64,000 nucleotides of DNA from Ramlibacter tataouinensis (GTDB lineage Bacteria; Pseudomonadota; Gammaproteobacteria; Burkholderiales; Burkholderiaceae_C). A program made the position numbers and the translations under genes. Where the stretch lies: contig NZ_CP010951.1 of assembly GCF_001580455.1 (NCBI RefSeq), positions 1,860,001-1,924,000 of the forward strand, in the 5' to 3' direction. Positions 17,450-25,962 of this stretch are shown here, one piece after another (within the stretch, counting starts at the first letter, position 1; the number at the start of each line of letters is the position of its first letter). The notes under the pieces were generated by a model. It saw only the letters and a program-made list of their open reading frames with translations. It searched no databases and had not been told where the DNA came from.

Positions 17450-17851
17450 ATGGACCACGCACAGCATGCAGAGCACGGCGCGGACCAACCGGTCGCGTCG
17501 TCGCACGGCCAGCAGCACCCGCTGGGCATCTATTTCAAGATCTGGGGCCTGCTGTTCGTGTTGAGCGCAGCCTCCTACGCAGTCGACTACTTCCATTTCC
17601 AGGGCCTGCTGCGCTGGTCGCTGATCATTGTCTTCATGCTGCTGAAGGCAGGCCTGATCGTCGCCGTTTTCATGCACATGGTCTGGGAGCGCCTGGCGCT
17701 GGTATACGCCATCGTGGTGCCGCCCTTGCTGCTGATGGTGCTGCTGGGAATAGGCGCGCTCGAGGCCGGCCATACCCACATCACGCGCGACACTTTCTTC
17801 GCGCCGGCGGCGGTGAAGCCGGCGGCGCCGCACACGGCTCCGCACAAGTAG
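17450..17851 (+). CDS. Cytochrome c oxidase subunit IV (CyoD/CtaF-like)
   Basis: A 133-residue accessory subunit with a His-rich N terminus (about 1-22) and three membrane helices: IYFKIWGLLFVLSAASYAVD, LIIVFMLLKAGLIVAVFMHM and the ALVYAIVVPPLLLMVLLG region. The KAGLIVAVFMHMVWER phrase is typical of prokaryotic subunit IV. The Pro/His-rich tail is not conserved in the family. It completes the oxidase operon. Confidence 0.88.
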   Translation: MDHAQHAEHGADQPVASSHGQQHPLGIYFKIWGLLFVLSAASYAVDYFHFQGLLRWSLIIVFMLLKAGLIVAVFMHMVWERLALVYAIVVPPLLLMVLLGIGALEAGHTHITRDTFFAPAAVKPAAPHTAPHK

Positions 17852-17877
17852 TCCCTGGTGCCGACAAGGGAGGCGAC

Positions 17878-18393
17878 ATGCGCAGACGAATCCACTGGCT
17901 GCTCCCCGACTGCGAAAGCGCGCGCGCCGCGATGGACGAGTTGCTGCGGACCGGCGTCGACTACCGCCACATGCACTTCGTCGGCTGCGAGGGCGCGAAC
18001 CTGTCGGGCCTGCACGAGGCCAACCTGCTGCAGACCTCGGACCTGGTCCGCTCAGCCGAACTGGGCCTGGTCGTCGGCGCCTGCGTCGGCGGCCTGACAG
18101 GTGCCCTGGTCGCGGCGCTCTACCCCATCGTCGGCGACGACCCGCAATGGGACATCGCCCTGGGCCTGGCCATCGCCGGCGCCATCTTCGGCCCCTGGGC
18201 GTCGAGCATGATCGGTGTCTCCGCGCCGAGCGAGCGCCTCAAGCGCTTCGCACCACAGATCGAGCAGGGGCAGGTGCTGCTGATCGTGGATGTGCCGGTG
18301 TGGCGGGTCGAGCAGGTTGAGGGACGGTTGAGGGCGCTGCGGTCGGAGGGGGAGGTCGATGGCGTCGGGCGGGACAGGCCTGCGTTTTCCTGA
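17878..18393 (+). CDS. DUF1269-like small membrane protein
   Basis: A 171-residue protein. The N-terminal part resembles an alpha/beta ferredoxin-like fold (RRRIHWLLPDCESARAAMDELL). A Gly-rich double membrane hairpin follows at about 60-112 (LGLVVGACVGGLTGALVAAL and IALGLAIAGAIFGPWASSMI). A C-terminal part around LLIVDVPVWRVEQVE repeats the N-terminal fold type. Such proteins are common in Burkholderiales but uncharacterised. It lies 26 nt after subunit IV with an AAGGGAGG ribosome site, so it is likely co-transcribed and may assist assembly (inference). Confidence 0.7.
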   Translation: MRRRIHWLLPDCESARAAMDELLRTGVDYRHMHFVGCEGANLSGLHEANLLQTSDLVRSAELGLVVGACVGGLTGALVAALYPIVGDDPQWDIALGLAIAGAIFGPWASSMIGVSAPSERLKRFAPQIEQGQVLLIVDVPVWRVEQVEGRLRALRSEGEVDGVGRDRPAFS

Positions 18394-18585
18394 GCAAGGC
18401 GCCTCGCGGCCGCGGTGACAGGCACCGTGGGCAACAGAGCAAGCAGCTCGCAGCGCCCGGTCCACAACTCACGGCAGGACGCGAAACCGCCTGCGCTGCT
18501 TCCAACAACCGTACCGTTGTTGTCGTGATTGGCGATCGCAGTGAGCAGCCTAGCCGCACGCGCAGCGACGTCACATTTGTTTCAT

Positions 18586-19239
18586 TTATCGCATATTCGC
18601 GTCCGACGGCATCAGACAACGGGCATTTAGGTCCTGACAGAACTTCAGCGCGCCGCCATGGGCGGGATGGCGCACGCACGACGCCGCCGCGATCCGGGCG
18701 TGCTGTAGCGCCGCCTGCGCCGTCCTGCCGACCGGCACGAAGGTGGCCCGCGGCCAAGCCGCCCGCAGAATCCTGAGCGCCGGCGTGCCAAGCCTCAGTT
18801 CCTCGAGCGTGGGTCTGCGGTTGGACCAGGGAACACCGGGGTGATGCGGGTGAAGCGGCACGGCATTCCACAAGATGGCGCAGTCCTCGATCCCCAATGT
18901 CTTCAGCGCGCGCCACACGGTCGTTGCCGAGGGCTCGGAAAACGGCAGACGTCGGCTCGACAGGCGGCCCGCCGGCGCGGGTATTCGCGGAATCGCGCCC
19001 TCGAGCAGCAAGCGCTCGCTGGTGAAGGCCACGCCGCTGTAGCGGCAACCCTGGTAACCGGGCGCCTCACCGACGAGGATCAGCCTGACCTCGCCATCGA
19101 GGTGTTGCCGCAGGCGCTGCATGCGTTGCGCAGCGTCGCTGCCGGGCGCCTGATGCGGGCAGCTGTCGGCCCACGGATTGAACAGGCCGGCGCGTCCAGG
19201 CGGCAGCGTGGCCAATAGCTTGTCAGTGAGGTCGGACAT
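18586..19239 (-). CDS. Uracil-DNA-glycosylase superfamily protein
   Basis: A 217-residue protein with the superfamily's motif I-like GEAPGYQGCRYSGVAFTSE (water-activating loop region) and a C-terminal VRHPAHGGA where the DNA-intercalation loop with its His is expected. The family 4 iron-sulfur cysteines are not evident. It probably excises uracil or a related lesion, or represents a UDG-like group of unknown substrate. MSDLTDKLL is chosen as start because the N-terminal extension upstream looks non-coding, though no clear ribosome site precedes it. It is divergent from the glycosyltransferase gene. Confidence 0.8.
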   Translation of the reverse strand: MSDLTDKLLATLPPGRAGLFNPWADSCPHQAPGSDAAQRMQRLRQHLDGEVRLILVGEAPGYQGCRYSGVAFTSERLLLEGAIPRIPAPAGRLSSRRLPFSEPSATTVWRALKTLGIEDCAILWNAVPLHPHHPGVPWSNRRPTLEELRLGTPALRILRAAWPRATFVPVGRTAQAALQHARIAAASCVRHPAHGGALKFCQDLNARCLMPSDANMR

Positions 19240-19463
19240 CGGCGCGCGGCCGCTTGTCGTCTGGCCGCACACATCTATTTCAACGCACTCACAGTGCGCG
19301 GCCCACAACACGAGGAGGATCGCGCCTGTCGCAGGGCGTGGGCCCCAGAAGTTGTCGGACGCGTCAGCTCGGACATGTAGGACTGCGGCTGAATCGCCGA
19401 GCCTTGTTTCGCTCTATAGTTTGTTCGAGGTCAGCGTCGAATCATTGGGGAGTGGAACGTCTG

Positions 19464-20516
19464 ATGCAGCCGCGAATCTTGTTTCTCGTGATGTCGGCCG
19501 TGAGCAAGCCCGGCACGGTCGACCAGCTTGCCAATGCCTTGGCGCCGCACACCGTGCTGGTGCATCACGACTTCTCGCAGACGCCCGACTTTTCACTCAC
19601 GGCAACGAACGTCCAGTTCGTTCCTGACCCCCGGCGCACAGGCTGGGCCTACTTCGGATTCGTGGATGGCATCTTCCATTCGCTGCGGCATGCGTTGTCG
19701 AACCTGCAGTTCGACTACCTGCAGCTCCTGAGCCCGACTTGCCTGCCGATCAAGCCGATCGCGCAGTTCGAGGCGCGCGTGACCAGCGGAGCCGACGCCC
19801 ACTTCGATTGCGTCAATCTGCTCAACGATCGCGATGCCCTGATGAGCGTGGGCTACCGGGCCTTCACGCCCGAACTCTCCTTGCGCCACCTGGTGGCCCG
19901 CCGCGCGACCAACGTCTATTTCGGCACGTCCCCCGGACGCCGGGACGAGGCCGGCATCTGGCTGCGCACGGGCGGTGGCGCGGGCCTGCCTGCCCGGATG
20001 GCCGGGCTGCTCATTCAAGCCTTGAGTCGCCCGGCAATCGGGCGGCACATCTTCGGCGAGGCGTTCCATCCCTACTACGGCACGCCGTGGTTCGGCGCGC
20101 GCAGGGACATCATCGGCGGCATGGTGCGCCTGTTCGAGCAGCCGGGGGTGCGCGACTACTTCAGCCGGCTGCGCATCGCCGAGGAATTCCTGTTTCCGAC
20201 GATGCTGATGCAGCTCGTAGAGAACCGGGGGCCGATGAACCATGTCGTCAAGCGGTACGTCGACGCGCACACGGGCTGCTTCGAGGACGGCGACATCGAC
20301 ATGCTGCGCGATTGCGGCGCCTACTTCGCGCGCAAGTTTCCGGACGACCCCGCTGCGCCGATCCGGCTGCGGGTGCTCGAAGACCTGGTGGGCGCGCCGT
20401 CGCTGGCCTACCCCGCCGACGCCACCAACCTCCTGCGCGACAAGACGCATGCCCCGCCGGTGTTCGGCCTGCGCGGATCCTGGCCGTCACCCGGCACCGG
20501 CGCGGTGAGCGGTTGA
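19464..20516 (+). CDS. Core-2/I-branching-type (GT14) glycosyltransferase
   Basis: A 350-residue protein with features of the bacterial branch of GT14. It opens with ILFLVMSAVSKPGTVDQLANAL, continues with VLVHHDFSQ, a WAYFGFVDGIFHSLRHAL helix and YLQLLSPTCLPIKPI (the acceptor-site loop with SGxxxPI in relatives). Later elements are YYGTPWFGARRDIIG and EEFLFPTMLMQL, the region containing the catalytic Glu. It lacks a membrane anchor. The start at 19464 is the first that yields the family N terminus. It stands alone, so the glycan it modifies is unknown. Confidence 0.82.
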   Translation: MQPRILFLVMSAVSKPGTVDQLANALAPHTVLVHHDFSQTPDFSLTATNVQFVPDPRRTGWAYFGFVDGIFHSLRHALSNLQFDYLQLLSPTCLPIKPIAQFEARVTSGADAHFDCVNLLNDRDALMSVGYRAFTPELSLRHLVARRATNVYFGTSPGRRDEAGIWLRTGGGAGLPARMAGLLIQALSRPAIGRHIFGEAFHPYYGTPWFGARRDIIGGMVRLFEQPGVRDYFSRLRIAEEFLFPTMLMQLVENRGPMNHVVKRYVDAHTGCFEDGDIDMLRDCGAYFARKFPDDPAAPIRLRVLEDLVGAPSLAYPADATNLLRDKTHAPPVFGLRGSWPSPGTGAVSG

Positions 20517-20534
20517 TTGGGCCGTGTCCAGAAA

Positions 20535-20562
20535 CAAAAACGCCCACTGGAAAGTGGGCGTT
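20535..20562 (-). terminator. Intrinsic terminator after tRNA-fMet
   Basis: A 10-bp stem AACGCCCACT / AGTGGGCGTT with a 4-nt loop. Read on the minus strand it ends in a TTTTTGT run. It closes the tRNA and ribosomal transcription unit. Confidence 0.88.
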
Positions 20563-20567
20563 GAATT

Positions 20568-20644
<77 letters not shown>

Positions 20645-20656
20645 TCAGAGGTAACG

Positions 20657-20662
20657 ATTATA
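20657..20662 (-). promoter_or_regulatory. Possible -10 element of tRNA-fMet
   Basis: A perfect TATAAT on the minus strand in the short gap after rplQ, ending 12 nt before the tRNA 5' end. No good -35 is seen 16-18 bp upstream, inside rplQ. The tRNA may have a weak promoter of its own in addition to read-through. Confidence 0.45.
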
Positions 20663-20667
20663 TGCGA

Positions 20668-21069
20668 TCAGGCCTGCGTTTGCTCGCCGGCCGTTGCATT
20701 TTCAGTGGGCTCGGGCCGATCCACGAGCTCGACCAGCGCCATCGGCGCGTTGTCGCCGACGCGGAAACCCATCTTCAGAATGCGGGTGTAGCCGCCCGGG
20801 CGCGCCTTGTAGCGAGGACCCAGTTCGGCGAACAGCTTGGTGACGATGTCGCGGTTGCGCAGGCGGTCGAACGCCAGGCGCTTGTTGGCAACCGTCGGCT
20901 CCTTGGCCAGGGTGATCATGGGCTCGACCACGCGGCGCAGTTCCTTCGCCTTCGGCACCGTGGTCTTGATCACCTCGTGCTCGAGCAGCGAATTCATCAT
21001 GTTGCGCAGCATCGCGAGGCGGTGCTCGCTGGTGCGGTTCAGTTTACGGAGTCCGTGTCCGTGGCGCAT
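20668..21069 (-). CDS. rplQ: Ribosomal protein L17
   Basis: A 133-residue 50S protein with the family start MRHGHGLRKLNRTSEHRLAM and the LLEHEVIKTTVPKAKELRRVVEPMITLAK core. A ~15-residue Ala/Glu/Thr tail (TENATAGEQTQA) extends beyond the conserved domain. Last protein gene of the alpha operon, 61 bp after rpoA. Normal length for Burkholderiales. Confidence 0.98.
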   Translation of the reverse strand: MRHGHGLRKLNRTSEHRLAMLRNMMNSLLEHEVIKTTVPKAKELRRVVEPMITLAKEPTVANKRLAFDRLRNRDIVTKLFAELGPRYKARPGGYTRILKMGFRVGDNAPMALVELVDRPEPTENATAGEQTQA

Positions 21070-21130
21070 GGTGTGTTCCTTTCCTTATCTCAAAGGCAGC
21101 CGTGTCAGGTACTGCCAGTTCACCATTGGG

Positions 21131-22120
21131 TTAACGTTTGTCCAGGCCGGCGGGCGGCCAGGACTCCAGCTTCATGCCCAGCGTGAGGCCGCGCGAAGCC
21201 AGAACTTCCTTGATTTCGTTGAGCGACTTGCGGCCCAGGTTCGGGGTCTTGAGCAGCTCGTTCTCGGTACGCTGGATCAGGTCGCCGATGTAGTAGATGT
21301 TCTCGGCCTTCAGGCAGTTGGCCGAACGCACCGTGAGCTCGAGCTCGTCGACAGGACGCAGCAGGATCGGGTCGAACTGCTGCGAGCTGCGCTGCACCGG
21401 CTGGTCGAAGGCTGCGAGTTCGCTGCCTTCCAGCTGCGCGAACACCGCGAGCTGTTCGACCAGGATCTTGGCGGAGGCACGCACCGCGTCCTCGGCGGTG
21501 ATGGCGCCGTTGGTCTCGATCTCGACCACCAGCTTGTCCAGGTCGGTGCGCTGCTCGACGCGGGCGCTTTCGACCGTGTAGCTCACGCGCTTGACCGGCG
21601 AGAAGGAGGCGTCCAGCACGATGCGGCCGATCGACTTGGTGGGCTCGTCGGCGTAGCGGCGCATGGTGCCCGGCACGTAGCCACGGCCCTTCTCGACCTT
21701 GATCTGCATGTCGATCTTGCCGCCTTGCGACAGGTGCGCGATCACATGGTCGGGGTTGATGATCTCGACGTCGTGCGGCGTCTGGATGTCGGCCGCGGTG
21801 ACCACGCCTTCGCCGTCCTTGCGCAGCGACAGGGTGACTTCATCGCGGTTGTGGAGCTTGAAGACCACGCCCTTGAGGTTCAGCAGGATGCTGACCACGT
21901 CTTCCTGGACGCCGTCGATCGACGAGTACTCGTGCAGGACACCGGCAATGGTGACCTCGGTTGCCGCATACCCCAGCATCGACGAAAGCAGCACGCGGCG
22001 CAGGGCGTTGCCCAGCGTGTGGCCATAGCCGCGCTCGAACGGCTCGAGCGTCACCTTGGCCCGGTTGGTGCCGAGCTGCTCAACGTTGATGGCTTTGGGT
22101 TTCAGCAGGTTGGTTTGCAT
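21131..22120 (-). CDS. rpoA: RNA polymerase alpha subunit
   Basis: A 329-residue subunit that nucleates core enzyme assembly and contacts activators. The N-terminal domain (about 20-235) has RGYGHTLGNALRRVLLSSM and the GYVPGTMRRYADEP segment. A linker leads to the C-terminal domain (about 250-325) with the helix-hairpin-helix DNA-contact region around LKTPNLGRKSLNEIKEVLASRGLTLGM. Full length, with the canonical position between rpsD and rplQ. Confidence 0.99.
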   Translation of the reverse strand: MQTNLLKPKAINVEQLGTNRAKVTLEPFERGYGHTLGNALRRVLLSSMLGYAATEVTIAGVLHEYSSIDGVQEDVVSILLNLKGVVFKLHNRDEVTLSLRKDGEGVVTAADIQTPHDVEIINPDHVIAHLSQGGKIDMQIKVEKGRGYVPGTMRRYADEPTKSIGRIVLDASFSPVKRVSYTVESARVEQRTDLDKLVVEIETNGAITAEDAVRASAKILVEQLAVFAQLEGSELAAFDQPVQRSSQQFDPILLRPVDELELTVRSANCLKAENIYYIGDLIQRTENELLKTPNLGRKSLNEIKEVLASRGLTLGMKLESWPPAGLDKR

Positions 22121-22251
22121 GCAGGACTTCCTCTCAATACCCCCGGCTCGTTACACCGGTAAGGCTGGTGAAGTGCCCGGCCGGGATGCCTCCCGGCAGG
22201 GAACGAAAACTTCAAGGACGAGGCTGCGTCGGCAGCCTCGTTGTTCCTCGA

Positions 22252-22875
22252 TTAACGAGAATACAGTTCGACGATCAGCGATTCGTTGATGTCGGCGCCG
22301 AACTCGTCGCGGTCCGGAACCTTCTTGAACGTGCCTTCGCCCTTGTCGGCGTTCACTTCGACCCACGCCGGAATGCCAACCTGTTGCGCAAGCTGCAGCG
22401 CCTCGAGCACGCGGGTTTGCTTCTTGGACTTCTCGCGAACGGCGATGACGTCGCCGGTCTTCACCAGGTAGGAGGGAATGTTCACCGGCTGGCCATTGAC
22501 GGTGATGGCCTTGTGGGACACCAGCTGGCGCGCTTCGGCGCGGGTGGAGCCGAAGCCCATGCGGTAGACGACGTTGTCCAGGCGCGATTCCAGCAGGAAC
22601 AGCAGGTTGGCGCCGGAGTTGCCCTTGCGGCGCGAGGCTTCTTCGAAGTAGCGGCGGAACTGGCGCTCCAGCACGCCATACATGCGCTTGACCTTCTGCT
22701 TCTCGCGCAGTTGCAGGCCGAAATCGGAGGTGCGCTGGCCGGAGGTGCGGCCGTGCTGGCCGGGCTTGGAATCAAACTTCGCCTTGTCGCTGATCGAGCG
22801 GCGGGCGCTCTTCAGGAACAGGTCGGTGCCTTCACGGCGGGAGAGCTTGGCCTTGGGGCCGAGATAACGTGCCAC
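22252..22875 (-). CDS. rpsD: Ribosomal protein S4
   Basis: A 207-residue 30S assembly protein and classical translational repressor of the alpha operon in enterics. It starts MARYLGPKAKLSRREGTDLF and lacks the zinc cysteines of the C+ form. It has the S4 domain (about 97-160; RLDNVVYRMGFGSTRAEARQ). An intrinsic terminator separates it from rpsK. A 9-bp hairpin (CGAGGCTGC/GCAGCCTCG) follows its stop before rpoA, without a clear U-run. Confidence 0.98.
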   Translation of the reverse strand: MARYLGPKAKLSRREGTDLFLKSARRSISDKAKFDSKPGQHGRTSGQRTSDFGLQLREKQKVKRMYGVLERQFRRYFEEASRRKGNSGANLLFLLESRLDNVVYRMGFGSTRAEARQLVSHKAITVNGQPVNIPSYLVKTGDVIAVREKSKKQTRVLEALQLAQQVGIPAWVEVNADKGEGTFKKVPDRDEFGADINESLIVELYSR

Positions 22876-22954
22876 TTGACTTTCCTTTACTTAATCTGCC
22901 CCGGCCTTCTTGCCGGGGGAGCCGCTCCAGTTTGGGGCGGCAGTGGGCTTCAAC

Positions 22955-22991
22955 AAAAAAGGACACGGCGTGCCCGCAGGACACGCCGTGT
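22955..22991 (-). terminator. Intrinsic terminator between rpsK and rpsD
   Basis: A 10-bp stem ACACGGCGTG / CACGCCGTGT with a 9-nt loop, extended by flanking AAGGA/TCCTT pairing. On the minus strand it is followed by CC and six T. It begins directly after the rpsK stop. In a cluster normally read through, it would act as an attenuator or partial terminator. No sigma70 promoter is obvious between it and rpsD. Confidence 0.75.
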
Positions 22992-22998
22992 TTGGTCC

Positions 22999-23403
22999 TT
23001 AGATTCTACGACGCTTTTGCGGGCGGCAGCCGTTGTGCGGGACCGGCGTCACGTCGGAGATCGAGGTGATGCGGATGCCCAGCGCGGCCAGCGCGCGCAC
23101 GGACGACTCGCGACCCGGGCCGGGGCCCTTGATCTCGACGTCCAGGTTCTTGATGCCCTGCTCGATCGCGGCGCGGCCGGCCACTTCCGAGGCCACCTGG
23201 GCGGCGAACGGCGTGGACTTGCGCGAGCCCTTGAAGCCCTGGCCGCCGGAGGAGGCCCAGGACAGGGCGTTGCCCTGGCGGTCGGTGATCGTGATGATCG
23301 TGTTGTTGAAGGACGCGTGCACGTGCGCGACGCCGTCGGACACGTTCTTGCGGACCTTCTTGCGCACGCGCTGCGCGGCGTTGCTGACGGGAGCCTTAGC
23401 CAT
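22999..23403 (-). CDS. rpsK: Ribosomal protein S11
   Basis: A 134-residue 30S platform protein. It contains GVAHVHASFNNTIITITDRQGNAL and the C-terminal DVTPVPHNGCRPQKRRRI, both diagnostic. Normal length. It lies 21 bp after rpsM and just before the internal terminator. Confidence 0.98.
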   Translation of the reverse strand: MAKAPVSNAAQRVRKKVRKNVSDGVAHVHASFNNTIITITDRQGNALSWASSGGQGFKGSRKSTPFAAQVASEVAGRAAIEQGIKNLDVEIKGPGPGRESSVRALAALGIRITSISDVTPVPHNGCRPQKRRRI

Positions 23404-23424
23404 TTCTGTTCACTCTTTCCCGGA

Positions 23425-23790
23425 TTATTTCTTGAGCGCCTGCGCCGCCTTGCGCGGACCCTTGCGGGTACGGGCGTTGGTGCGGGTGCGCTGGCCGCGC
23501 ATGGGCAGGCCGCGGCGATGGCGGAAGCCGCGGTAGCAGCCGATGTCCATCAGGCGCTTGATGTTCATCGTCGTTTCGCGGCGCAGGTCGCCCTCGATCG
23601 TGATCTGGGCGATCTGGTCGCGGATCTTCTCGAGGTCGGCGTCGGTGAGGTCCTTGACCTTCTTCGAGTAGGCAATGCCGCAGGCCTCGCAAATCTTGCG
23701 AGCGCGCGTGCGGCCGATGCCGAAGATCGCCGTCAGGCCGATTTCGGCGTGCTGGTGCGGCGGAATGTTGATGCCAGCGATACGTGCCAT
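23425..23790 (-). CDS. rpsM: Ribosomal protein S13
   Basis: A 121-residue 30S head protein with MARIAGINIPPHQHAEIGLT, the helix-two-turn-helix YGIGR-like FGIGRTRARKI, and the basic tail RGQRTRTNARTRKGPRK. Normal length and position in the alpha operon. Confidence 0.98.
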   Translation of the reverse strand: MARIAGINIPPHQHAEIGLTAIFGIGRTRARKICEACGIAYSKKVKDLTDADLEKIRDQIAQITIEGDLRRETTMNIKRLMDIGCYRGFRHRRGLPMRGQRTRTNARTRKGPRKAAQALKK

Positions 23791-23815
23791 GTGCGTCTTT
23801 CCTTAACTCTGTCTA

Positions 23816-23929
23816 TCAGCCCTGGCGCTGCTTGTGGCGCGGATCGGTGCAGATCACGCGGACCACACCCTTGCGGCGGATGATCTTGCAGTTGCGGCAG
23901 ATCTTCTTGACGGAAGCCGAAACTCTCAT
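23816..23929 (-). CDS. rpmJ: Ribosomal protein L36
   Basis: A 37-residue 50S protein, MRVSASVKKICRNCKIIRRK at its N terminus. It carries the zinc-binding set CRNC (11, 14), C27 and H32, so it is the zinc-containing C+ form. It sits between infA and rpsM, 25 bp from each, with an AGGAGAAAGC ribosome site. Confidence 0.97.
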   Translation of the reverse strand: MRVSASVKKICRNCKIIRRKGVVRVICTDPRHKQRQG

Positions 23930-23955
23930 TTGCTTTCTCCTAAATCCTTGTCCGC

Positions 23956-24174
23956 TTACTTTGCGCGGAACACAATCCGTGCCCGCGACAAGTCGTAGGG
24001 CGTCAATTCAACGGTGACCTTGTCACCCGGGAGGATGCGGATGTAGTGCATCCGCATCTTTCCCGAAATATGGCCGAGCACCACATGGCCGTTTTCCAGC
24101 TTGACCCGGAAGGTGGCATTGGGGAGGTTTTCGATCACCTCGCCCTGCATCTGGATGACATCGTCCTTGGCCAT
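23956..24174 (-). CDS. infA: Translation initiation factor IF-1
   Basis: A 72-residue OB-fold protein that occupies the ribosomal A site during initiation. It contains GEVIENLPNATFRVKLENGH and GKMRMHYIRILPGDKV. Standard length. Placed 4 bp after secY and before rpmJ, the usual beta-proteobacterial order. Confidence 0.98.
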   Translation of the reverse strand: MAKDDVIQMQGEVIENLPNATFRVKLENGHVVLGHISGKMRMHYIRILPGDKVTVELTPYDLSRARIVFRAK

Positions 24175-24178
24175 CTGC

Positions 24179-25498
24179 TCAGCCGCCCAGGGACGTCTTG
24201 AAGTTGGCCTTCTTCAACAGCGACTCGTACTGCTGGCTCATCAGGTAGTTCTGCACCTGGGCCATGAAGTCCATCGTGACCACCACGATGATCAGCAGCG
24301 AAGTCCCGCCGAAATAGAACGGCACGTTGTACTTCAGGATCAGGAACTCCGGCAGCAGGCAAACGAAGGTGATGTACACCGCGCCGGCCAGCGTCAGGCG
24401 AACCAGGATCTTGTCGATGTGGCGCGCGGTCTGCTCACCCGGACGGATGCCCGGGATGAAGGCGCCGCTCTTCTTCAGGTTGTCGGCGGTCTCGCGGCTG
24501 TTGAACACGAGCGCCGTGTAGAAGAAGCAGAAGAACACGATCATGCTGGCGTACAGCATCACGTAGATCGGCTGCCCGGGGGTCAGCGAACCGGCGATGT
24601 CCTTGAGCCAGCGCAGGCTGTCGCCGGTGGCGAACCAGCTCACCACCGTGGTGGGCAGCAGGATGATCGACGAGGCGAAGATCGGCGGGATCACGCCGGC
24701 CATGTTCAGCTTGAGCGGCAGGTGCGAGGACTGGCCGCCGTACACCTTGTTGCCCACCTGACGGCGCGCGTAGTTCACCAGGATCTTGCGCTGGCCGCGC
24801 TCGACGAACACGACGAACCAGGTCACCAGCACCACCAGCGCCACGATCAGGATGGACACCGGGATGCCCATCGCGCCGGTGCGCACCAGCTCGAGCAGTC
24901 CGCCGATCGCGCCGGGCAAGCCCGCGGCGATGCCGGCGAAGATCAGGATCGAGATGCCGTTGCCGAGACCCCGCTCGGTGATCTGCTCACCCAGCCACAT
25001 CAGGAACATGGTGCCGGCCGTCAGGCTGACCACCGCGGTCATGCGGAAACCGAAGCCGGGGTTGATCACCAGGCCGGCGGTGCCTTCCAGCGCCATGGCG
25101 ATGCCCAGCGACTGGAAGATCGCCAGGCCCAGCGTGCCGTAGCGCGTGTACTGCGTGATCTTGCGGCGGCCGGCCTCGCCTTCTTTCTTCAGCTGCTCGA
25201 ACGTCGGCACGACGTAGGTCAGCAGCTGCATGATGATCGAGGCCGAGATGTAGGGCATGATGCCCAGCGCGAACACGGTGAACCGCGACAGCGCGCCGCC
25301 CGAGAACATGTTGAACAGGCTCAGGATCCCGCCCTGCTGGCCCTTGAACAGCTGCGCGAGCTGGTCCGGGTTGATGCCGGGCACGGGAATGTGCGCGCCG
25401 ATGCGGTAGACGATCAGCGCGAGCAGCAGGAACACCAGCCGGCGACGCAGGTCGCCGTACTTGCCGGTCTTCGCGATTTGTGCAGCGCTAGTTGCCAC
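24179..25498 (-). CDS. secY: Protein translocase subunit SecY
   Basis: A 439-residue ten-helix channel of the Sec translocon in the cytoplasmic membrane. It contains the plug/TM2 region around GIMPYISASIIMQLL and the conserved YARRQVGNKVYGGQSSHLPLKLN loop. The cytoplasmic RPGEQTARHIDK loop near 350 contacts ribosome and SecA. Full length. It follows rplO by 30 bp. Confidence 0.99.
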   Translation of the reverse strand: MATSAAQIAKTGKYGDLRRRLVFLLLALIVYRIGAHIPVPGINPDQLAQLFKGQQGGILSLFNMFSGGALSRFTVFALGIMPYISASIIMQLLTYVVPTFEQLKKEGEAGRRKITQYTRYGTLGLAIFQSLGIAMALEGTAGLVINPGFGFRMTAVVSLTAGTMFLMWLGEQITERGLGNGISILIFAGIAAGLPGAIGGLLELVRTGAMGIPVSILIVALVVLVTWFVVFVERGQRKILVNYARRQVGNKVYGGQSSHLPLKLNMAGVIPPIFASSIILLPTTVVSWFATGDSLRWLKDIAGSLTPGQPIYVMLYASMIVFFCFFYTALVFNSRETADNLKKSGAFIPGIRPGEQTARHIDKILVRLTLAGAVYITFVCLLPEFLILKYNVPFYFGGTSLLIIVVVTMDFMAQVQNYLMSQQYESLLKKANFKTSLGG

Positions 25499-25528
25499 CA
25501 GGGTCCTTCTCTGTCAAAGCCATCCGGC

Positions 25529-25960
25529 TCAGTTGAGGCTGCCGCCGGCAGCTTCAATGGCAGCCTTGGCACCAGCCGTCGCGGCGATGCCGGTCAGCTT
25601 GACGGCCTTCTTCAGCTCGCCCGACTTGATTACCTTCACGTTCTTGATCAGCTCGCCGACCAGGCCAGCTTGCTTGAGCGTGAGCAGGTCCACTTCGGCC
25701 GCACCCAGGCGCTCTAGCGCCGCCAGCGAGATCTCGCCGTTGAACTTGGCCGTCTGCGACTTGAAGCCGCGCTTGGGCAGGCGGCGCTGCAGCGGCATCT
25801 GGCCGCCTTCGAAACCGACCTTGTGGTAGCCGCCGGCGCGGGACTTCTGGCCCTTGTGGCCGCGACCCGCGGTCTTGCCCAGGCCGGAGCCGATGCCGCG
25901 GCCGACGCGGCGCTTGGCATGCTTGGCGCCCTCAGCGGGCTTGATGTTGTTCAGTTGCAT
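25529..25960 (-). CDS. rplO: Ribosomal protein L15
   Basis: A 143-residue 50S protein with MQLNNIKPAEGAKHAKRRVG and the Gly-rich RGIGSGLGKTAGRGHKGQKSR arm that threads into 23S rRNA. Normal length. It starts 2 bp after the rpmD stop. Confidence 0.98.
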   Translation of the reverse strand: MQLNNIKPAEGAKHAKRRVGRGIGSGLGKTAGRGHKGQKSRAGGYHKVGFEGGQMPLQRRLPKRGFKSQTAKFNGEISLAALERLGAAEVDLLTLKQAGLVGELIKNVKVIKSGELKKAVKLTGIAATAGAKAAIEAAGGSLN

Positions 25961-25962
25961 GA

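Noticed and set aside
15704..17845. A 713-codon open frame opposite the oxidase genes
   Set aside because: Composition is rich in His, Arg and Gln, as expected of an antisense shadow in GC-rich DNA, and the plus strand holds well-recognised subunits.
22215..22245. Hairpin after rpsD considered as a second internal terminator
   Set aside because: The 9-bp stem is good but no U-run follows on the minus strand.
21131..23883. Plus-strand open frames across rpoA, rpsD and rpsK
   Set aside because: They mirror conserved ribosomal genes and resemble no family.
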